In this document: piece after piece, positions 59,188 through 64,000 of the stretch
How positions within the stretch are numbered: position 1 is the first letter of the stretch
Layout of the letters: each line of letters starts with the position of its first letter
DNA from: Clarkia xantiana subsp. parviflora
Taxonomy: Eukaryota > Streptophyta > Magnoliopsida > Myrtales > Onagraceae
Direction: 5' to 3'
Assembly (NCBI GenBank): GCA_036873135.1
Contig: JAPTYO010000020.1
Location: 922,081 to 986,080 of the forward strand
Length of the DNA: 64,000 nucleotides
Position numbers and translations under genes: made by a program
Notes under the pieces: model-generated
The model's database searches: none
What the model was told of the DNA's origin: nothing
What the model saw: the letters and a program-made list of their open reading frames with translations, nothing else

Positions 59188-60600
59188 ATGGACGCTGGAA
59201 GCAGCCACAGAGCCGAGGCGGAACGGTGGCTGACGGCGGCGGAGAAGCTGCTAGCCACCCGCGACTTCCATGGCACTAAGTCCTTCGCGTACCGGGCCCG
59301 GGAATGCGACCCAAGGCTCGAGGCCACAGATCGTATAATCGCCGTCGTCGACACGCTCCTCGCCGGCGAGCGCCTCATCAACAACCAGCCAGACTGGTAC
59401 GCCATTCTTCAGCTCGGCCACCTGACTCAGGGCGTTGATATCATCGCCGAGCACTACCGTCGCCTTGCTCTTCTCCTAAATCCAGAGTACAATCGCTTTC
59501 CGTATGCAGATCAGGCCTTCAGAATCGTCTCTGAGGCTTGGACCGTGCTCTCCAACCCTAACAAGAAGGCATTCTACGACAACGAGATCAGGATGATTCA
59601 ATTCGGCCATGTAGGGTTTCAGCCACCAAAGAAAACACCTCCTCGAAATCGAGAGCCGGCCATGGCCGCCGTCGAAGAGGATATGCCGCAGCTTTTTGAG
59701 AACGGCGGCGGTTCAGCTAGGCAGCAGCAGCAGACGCCGCCGCCACAGGCTCGCGCTGCTGCTCCACCGGCTGCAACAGCTCAGCAATCTAGCGATTCTC
59801 AGGTTTCCACGAATTTCTGGACAGCGTGTCCTTACTGCTATGTCCTCTACGAGTACCCCAGAGCTTACGAGGACTGCGCTCTCAAGTGCCAGGTGTGCGA
59901 GAGATCTTACCAGGCTGTGGCGGTGCCACCACCGCCGGTGACAGATAAAGACACGTTCTATAACTGTTGGGCGTACTTCCCTTTAGCCTATTCAGGGCCA
60001 GACGGTGGCTCTAGCTGGAAGCCATTTTCGCCAATGTTCCAACCAGTTGTTGCACAGCCAGTGAAGAAGGTTGCACCTAAAGTGACTAATACAGCTCCAA
60101 GGGTGTATTACGATGATGATGACATCTATGTCGAGGTATCCGACACCAGTAATGACTCCGATGATGATGATTGGGACAAATCTGGTCCCAGAAAGAAGAA
60201 GAACAGGAGAGGGAGACCTGCAAAAGACAAGAGCCCCTCAAGTAAAAGTACTCATAGTCATACCACCATGGAAACACCCAGAGACCCACCAGTAGTTTCT
60301 GGTGGGGTTAAGAATTCTGCCATGCAAATGCCGGAGAGTCGGAAAGCAACTGGGAATGCTGCTGTGAGGAAGCAAGGAGGCCGTGGGGCTAAGGCCTTGG
60401 GTAAGCTAGACCTGAATGTGGAGTTTAACAATGATGTAGAAGAGTCTAGCCGAGCAGCTACAGCTATCAGAGGTCATGGGCGAGTGCCGGGGGTTGATGA
60501 CAACATTGAAGGGACTGGGTTTTTTGAGGGTCTTGATGAGTTCTTGAATAGCCTCCCAATACTTTCTGCTGTTGGTGATGAGAAAGTGAAGGCTGCTTAG
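59188..60600 (+). CDS. J-like domain and zinc-finger protein
   Basis: A single exon of 470 residues. Residues 1-60 are a helical region ('AERWLTAAEKLLATRDFHGTKSFAYRARE') typical of a plant-specific DnaJ-like family. The J domain spans about 67-132 ('DWYAILQLG', then 'YRRLALLLNPEYNRFPYADQAF', 'AWTVLSNPNKKAFYD'), but the HPD tripeptide that activates Hsp70 is replaced by NPE, so chaperone stimulation is unlikely. After a Gln/Pro/Ala-rich linker comes a Cys4 zinc finger ('FWTACPYCYVLYEYPRAYED', then 'LKCQVCERSY', about 208-242). The C-terminal half has acidic 'DDDDIYVEVSD', an AT-hook-like 'KKNRRGRPAKDK' and 'KLDLNVEF', which resembles an EAR repression motif. Nuclear location and a regulatory role are inferred. 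It appears intact. Confidence 0.88.
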   Translation: MDAGSSHRAEAERWLTAAEKLLATRDFHGTKSFAYRARECDPRLEATDRIIAVVDTLLAGERLINNQPDWYAILQLGHLTQGVDIIAEHYRRLALLLNPEYNRFPYADQAFRIVSEAWTVLSNPNKKAFYDNEIRMIQFGHVGFQPPKKTPPRNREPAMAAVEEDMPQLFENGGGSARQQQQTPPPQARAAAPPAATAQQSSDSQVSTNFWTACPYCYVLYEYPRAYEDCALKCQVCERSYQAVAVPPPPVTDKDTFYNCWAYFPLAYSGPDGGSSWKPFSPMFQPVVAQPVKKVAPKVTNTAPRVYYDDDDIYVEVSDTSNDSDDDDWDKSGPRKKKNRRGRPAKDKSPSSKSTHSHTTMETPRDPPVVSGGVKNSAMQMPESRKATGNAAVRKQGGRGAKALGKLDLNVEFNNDVEESSRAATAIRGHGRVPGVDDNIEGTGFFEGLDEFLNSLPILSAVGDEKVKAA

Positions 60601-62003
60601 GTGATGAAGTAAGTTAAGTATGGTTGCTAGTGTATTGTTTTTCTTGTTGTATTTAATCATGTTGCGGCTTCAATGTACGTTTGCCCTGATCCATGTAGTT
60701 AGTTTAGTGTACATTTGTTGCAGCTGACTAATGCTTTGGTTTGCTCCTATTCTAGTATCTCATTAACCATTTGCAGCCATAGCATTGCAGTTATATGATG
60801 AGGGATGGATGACTTTGTGATTGATTAGTCTTTGTACATAAAGGCAATATCTTTCCAGGTTCTTGAATGATGCTGGTTGGCAATGATGAAGGTATTATGC
60901 ACAGCTGGCATTTATTTCTCTTCTGTAAATATTTGATACCAGTGGGGGCATATACCTAGATAAAGGTGACATTTTTGTGCTCTGCTCATGAATGTGTTCT
61001 ACAAAAAAAATTGCATCTCAAAATTTATTGACCATGAAGATGGTGTTTGATATATAAGCTTTTATAGAGCCCTAATTGTCACAGTTGCTCCCTGTCTCAT
61101 GAGGATACAAGTAAGCGCTTATAGGTTAGATATGGTATGTGGCTAAATTGCTAATGCTGAAGAACACAAGGTTAAAACATGAACACATATTTTCTATGAT
61201 ATGATGATGGTTGGGTTTGTGGTTTTCTCTATCATTTTGAAGATATGCTTTGTGAAATAGCTTTTCATAAGGTTAATAACCTATGATAGGTCTTATATCA
61301 ACTTTCCAAATTAAGACCTATCCGGTTAACATGGGTCAAAATTCAGACATTTTATAGGTTATTAACCCTTAGTTATACTATTACAATGGTGAAAGTAGTA
61401 TGCACTTCTTGTGTGTGCATTTGATGTCTTTAAGTTGCATGGCAAGATAAAGGTGAGATTTTTATCATGAACGTGTTTTTTTTTTTCCTGCTGGAGCTTG
61501 CTTTGTGATCTGGCTTTGCATTGAGGTTAGTTTACATGTTTTTTTTTTTTTTTTTTTAATTGGAAAACTTCCAATAACTTGTTCACCTTTTTTTTTTTCG
61601 TTTTACACGATTATAATTTTTTTTTTTTTTTTCACACAGAATGTCCATGTATCGGCTCCTAGAATAATCTCCACTCGTATCGTGCCAATATGTAAGGTGT
61701 AAATTGAATATTTGTCAGTTCCGACTGTCTTTATATTTTAAATGTGCTAGTTTCAGTATATAACAGGGAAATAGCTATTCGATCGTATGAGTTTTTTGGG
61801 CGAGTGTAAATGCATATTGTTGTTGTGTCAACGGCAGAATAACATTAACTACCAAGAATAGAGACAGACTATTACGACAATACGGCCAACCAAACAAGTT
61901 GCATCCATCGAGACAAAATACGAACAAATCCTCAAAACAAACCAAACCCAAGTGTTCATTGAAAACATGCTTATTGTAAGAATATACGGTTTAGAGATGT
62001 ATG
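60601..62003. other. Intergenic DNA with poly-T runs
   Basis: 3' untranslated sequence of the J-like gene, then AT-rich DNA with several poly-T tracts (about 61480, 61542, 61590, 61618). No gene; one small inverted-repeat element lies at 61271-61368. Confidence 0.5.
61271..61368. mobile_element. Very short MITE-like relic of the GGGTTAATAAC family
   Basis: 98 bp with inverted ends GGTTAATAACCTAT and ATAGGTTATTAACC, and an inner 'ggttaacatgggtcaaaatt' block that recalls the subterminal part of the element at 34336. No target duplication is recognisable. Confidence 0.6.
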
Positions 62004-62979
62004 TGATGGATATACGCCCAATTTGAACCCGTTGACTCCCGAACCGTTGTATTTTTATCGTCCCATTTATGATTGCAAATCGAAACTTCAACCCGGACAC
62101 TTCGCGAGAACACCAACGGCTCGGACGGGGCCGAAGCGCCCGTCCGACAACGAAGGACTCACCTAGGTGAGGTCGGGTGGCCACACCCGACCTCCCCTAG
62201 GGGAGATCGGGTCAGCCAACCCGATCTCCCCTAGGGGAGATCGGGTGGACCAACCCGATCTCTCCTAGGAGAGATCGGGTCAGCCGACCCGATCTCTCCT
62301 AGGAGAGATCGGGTCGGCCAACCCGATCTCTCCTAGGAGAGATCGGGTTGGCCAACCCGATCTCTCCTAGGAGAGATCGGGTCGGCTGACCCGATCCCTC
62401 CTAGGAGGGATGGGGTTGGCCAACCCCACCCTCCCTAGGAGGGGTTGGGTGCCCTCACCCAACCCCTACCCTTGGGGGTCGGATTCCTCCCCCCCCCAAG
62501 GGTCCCGACACCCCTCTCAGACGCCCATGCTCGGTCCAGTCTGCCTACCTCCTCCGAATCCTGAGGTCTTAATTATATACTTAAAGGTTAATTAATTGTG
62601 TTTAGAGGTTAACGATGTCATTAAGCCACCTTAATGACACCGTTGCCTATAAATACCCCACCTTCACAACTCATTTGGACATCTTGGCTATTTGGACAAT
62701 TTAGCTCTGACATCTCTCTAGCTTTATCTCTCTAGAAGTATAGTTCTGACTTAGGCATCGGAGAGGGTTCACCAGGCACCACCCCCCCTCCTCCGTGTCT
62801 GGTATTGCCCCTTTTGCAGGGCAAAGGGAGAGAAGAAGAGAAGGAACCAAGGGAAGAAGGAACGGAAGAAGGACATAGGAAAAGACAAGGCGACTTGAGA
62901 AGACCGGATCACACACACCCCCCTATAAGGAGTGGGATTAAAGCCGACACCCCGTTGACTGAGATCCCATAACTTAACA
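62004..62979 (+). mobile_element. 5' LTR of the right-hand element
   Basis: About 976 bp from TGATGG to 'aacttaaca'. TATAAATA lies at 62648-62655, then a CT-rich leader. U3 is dominated by a palindromic array. The start was placed by similarity to the other LTRs; the end by the primer-binding site that follows. Confidence 0.75.
62168..62470. repeat. 34-bp palindromic array in U3
   Basis: About eight or nine units, each a near-perfect palindrome around CCTAGG, such as 'cccgatctctcctaggagag', joined by 'tcggccaa'-like links that are partly palindromic as well. Units differ, but the two arms of a unit mostly change together: CTCCCCTAGGGGAG, CTCTCCTAGGAGAG, ATCCCTCCTAGGAGGGAT. Confidence 0.93.
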
Positions 62980-62980
62980 C

Positions 62981-62997
62981 TTGGCGCCGTCTGTAGG
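62981..62997 (+). promoter_or_regulatory. Putative primer-binding site
   Basis: TTGGCGCCGTCTGTAGG one base after the LTR end. Similar in place and sequence to 15794. The tRNA was not assigned. Confidence 0.7.
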
Positions 62998-63030
62998 CTT
63001 CGGACAGAAAGCCTGGCTATTACACGAGCT

Positions 63031-64000
63031 ATGACGAACAGTAGGGTGTCCAGGCCCCAACACCCACCCGGGGGCAATGGGCGGAGAAGAGAACCCATAC
63101 CTCCAGGGAGGCGGCCTGACCCTGGGAAGCAGCCAATGCATTCAGAGCCCCAAGAAATACCACAACCTCCTCAGCAACAGAACAACCAGGAGGGAGGACC
63201 TTCACGCCCAGCTGGGGCTGAGTCCTCCACAGCCTCCACCCCCCGGGCAAGAAGGCCACAGAGAGCAAGAGGACAACAGGGAGTGCCTTCCCACAACACG
63301 GCACCCCCTGAGGGATACTATTATGAAGAGCAACCCCAAGGGTACCCGTATGGGATGCCAGCACAAAGAGGTGGCAACCGCGCCCACACAGCATATGCAA
63401 GGCAGGCATACACCCAAGGGACTTATACTGAAGCTCATGAGGAGGAGCAGATCCCGGCAGAAGAGCACTACTCGCACCCTCAAGCAGGGCAGCGAGAGGA
63501 ACAAAGAAGATATCACCAAGAGCCACCCCCAGAGGGAAGGCAAGAATTTGTGCCTCCTAGGCAACAGCAGAGCAACAGGGCTTACACCCCGCTGGGAGAG
63601 GAAAGACAAGCAAGACCTCCAAGGAGGCAGGACTTCTATGAAGCACCCCAGCAGGCGTATCAAGGGTACACCTACAGTCCATACCAGCAAAGACAAGGGA
63701 ACCCAGTAAGCCCAGTTTACAACTACAATGAGTATCAGAGAGGTTATACTCCGGCAGCGGTGATGATCACCCCGGAGGAAATAGAAGCTATGATAACCCG
63801 GAAACTGAATGAGTCAAAGAAACCCAGCCTGCATTGCCTAAGTGACAAGACAAACCACCCTTTCACAAGGGAACTGGAGATGAACAGAGTGCCAGACTCC
63901 CTGCACACAGTGCAAATTGCAAAGTATAATGGGAAGGGAGACCCCCTAGAACATATCCAGCAGCATGAGGCCTCCCTATTTGGGAGGACCACTGATGAAA
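63031..64000 (+). CDS. Gag polyprotein, N-terminal part, open to the window end
   Basis: The frame opens at ATG 63031, about 35 bp after the primer-binding site, and stays open for 323 codons to the end of the window. The first 250 residues are low-complexity, rich in Gln, Pro, Arg, Glu and Tyr ('QQNNQEGGPSRPAG', 'YYYEEQPQGYPYGMP'). The Gag domain starts near the end: 'TPEEIEAMITRKLNE', then 'YNGKGDPLEHIQQHEASLFG', closely matching 'YQGKGDPIEHVQKHEASLLG' in the element at 15844. It forms the structural particle of the element. The protein continues beyond the window; no break is seen so far. Confidence 0.85.
   Translation, partial: MTNSRVSRPQHPPGGNGRRREPIPPGRRPDPGKQPMHSEPQEIPQPPQQQNNQEGGPSRPAGAESSTASTPRARRPQRARGQQGVPSHNTAPPEGYYYEEQPQGYPYGMPAQRGGNRAHTAYARQAYTQGTYTEAHEEEQIPAEEHYSHPQAGQREEQRRYHQEPPPEGRQEFVPPRQQQSNRAYTPLGEERQARPPRRQDFYEAPQQAYQGYTYSPYQQRQGNPVSPVYNYNEYQRGYTPAAVMITPEEIEAMITRKLNESKKPSLHCLSDKTNHPFTRELEMNRVPDSLHTVQIAKYNGKGDPLEHIQQHEASLFGRTTDE

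Larger units (their letters stand above)
62004..64000 (+). mobile_element. Tat-like Ty3/gypsy element, 5' part, cut by the window end
   Basis: LTR (62004-62979), primer-binding site and the start of gag. Its LTR start TGATGGATATACGCCCAA resembles the TGATGGATAAATGTCCAA of the element at 15023, and the leader block 'gacttaggcatcggagaggg' is shared, so the two are relatives. Whether it has a full pol region cannot be seen. TSD expected to be GTATG (61999-62003). Confidence 0.85.

Noticed and set aside
62168..62470. Palindromic array as a replication origin or a terminator series
   Set aside because: It lies in the U3 of an LTR upstream of its TATA box in a nuclear genome; nothing supports such a role.

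Overview
This is a nuclear genome window from a flowering plant. The protein genes are intron-rich with GT-AG introns, L-galactose dehydrogenase and a plastid-targeted pyrophosphatase are plant-specific, and NAC and plant Spinster-type genes sit beside plant-type LTR elements, Helitrons and MITEs. It looks like a eudicot, probably an asterid, but the sequence alone does not name the species.

Layout. Positions 1-26800 are almost entirely mobile DNA. 1-3303 is the 3' part of a Tat-like Ty3/gypsy element that starts outside the window; its LTR is 2417-3303. 3304-4180 is a diverged direct copy of the DNA upstream of the L-galactose dehydrogenase gene (25873-26814). 4261-4522 is a run of seven near-perfect hairpins. 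5646-5816 (minus) is a truncated PR-1-like reading frame. 6151-8215 looks like a Helitron; its 3' half and a truncated LTR are repeated in a recent X-Y-X-Y-X tandem array (6889-14282). 15018-24714 is a complete element with LTRs and a 5-bp target duplication. It codes for Gag, a protease and a second Gag-like module, shows no reverse transcriptase or integrase, and fills its 3' half with tandem repeats.

Positions 26800-61000 are the gene-bearing part: L-galactose dehydrogenase (27020-28849, ascorbate synthesis), plastid soluble inorganic pyrophosphatase (30061-32753), a NAC factor (33120-34093, minus), a Spinster-like MFS transporter (40481-43872, minus, 14 exons), NAF1 of the H/ACA snoRNP assembly pathway (45780-47798), an LLP/LAPS18-like small basic protein (48313-49474, minus), a COPI-associated membrane protein (53885-55499) and a J-like-domain zinc-finger protein (59188-60600). 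These are unrelated housekeeping and regulatory genes and do not form a functional cluster. Between them lie MITEs whose target duplications can be read directly: Mutator-like elements with GGGTTAAnAAC ends and 9-bp duplications, a hAT-like element (8 bp) nested inside one of them, a Tourist-like element (TAA), and a solo LTR (5 bp) inside another Mutator-like element. Pseudogene pieces of RNase H and F-box/FBD genes are also present.

Positions 62004-64000 are the 5' LTR, primer-binding site and open gag start of another Tat-like element, whose U3 carries a 34-bp palindromic array. Exon boundaries were set by hand from reading frame, GT-AG sites and recalled family sequence, and were not checked against transcripts.
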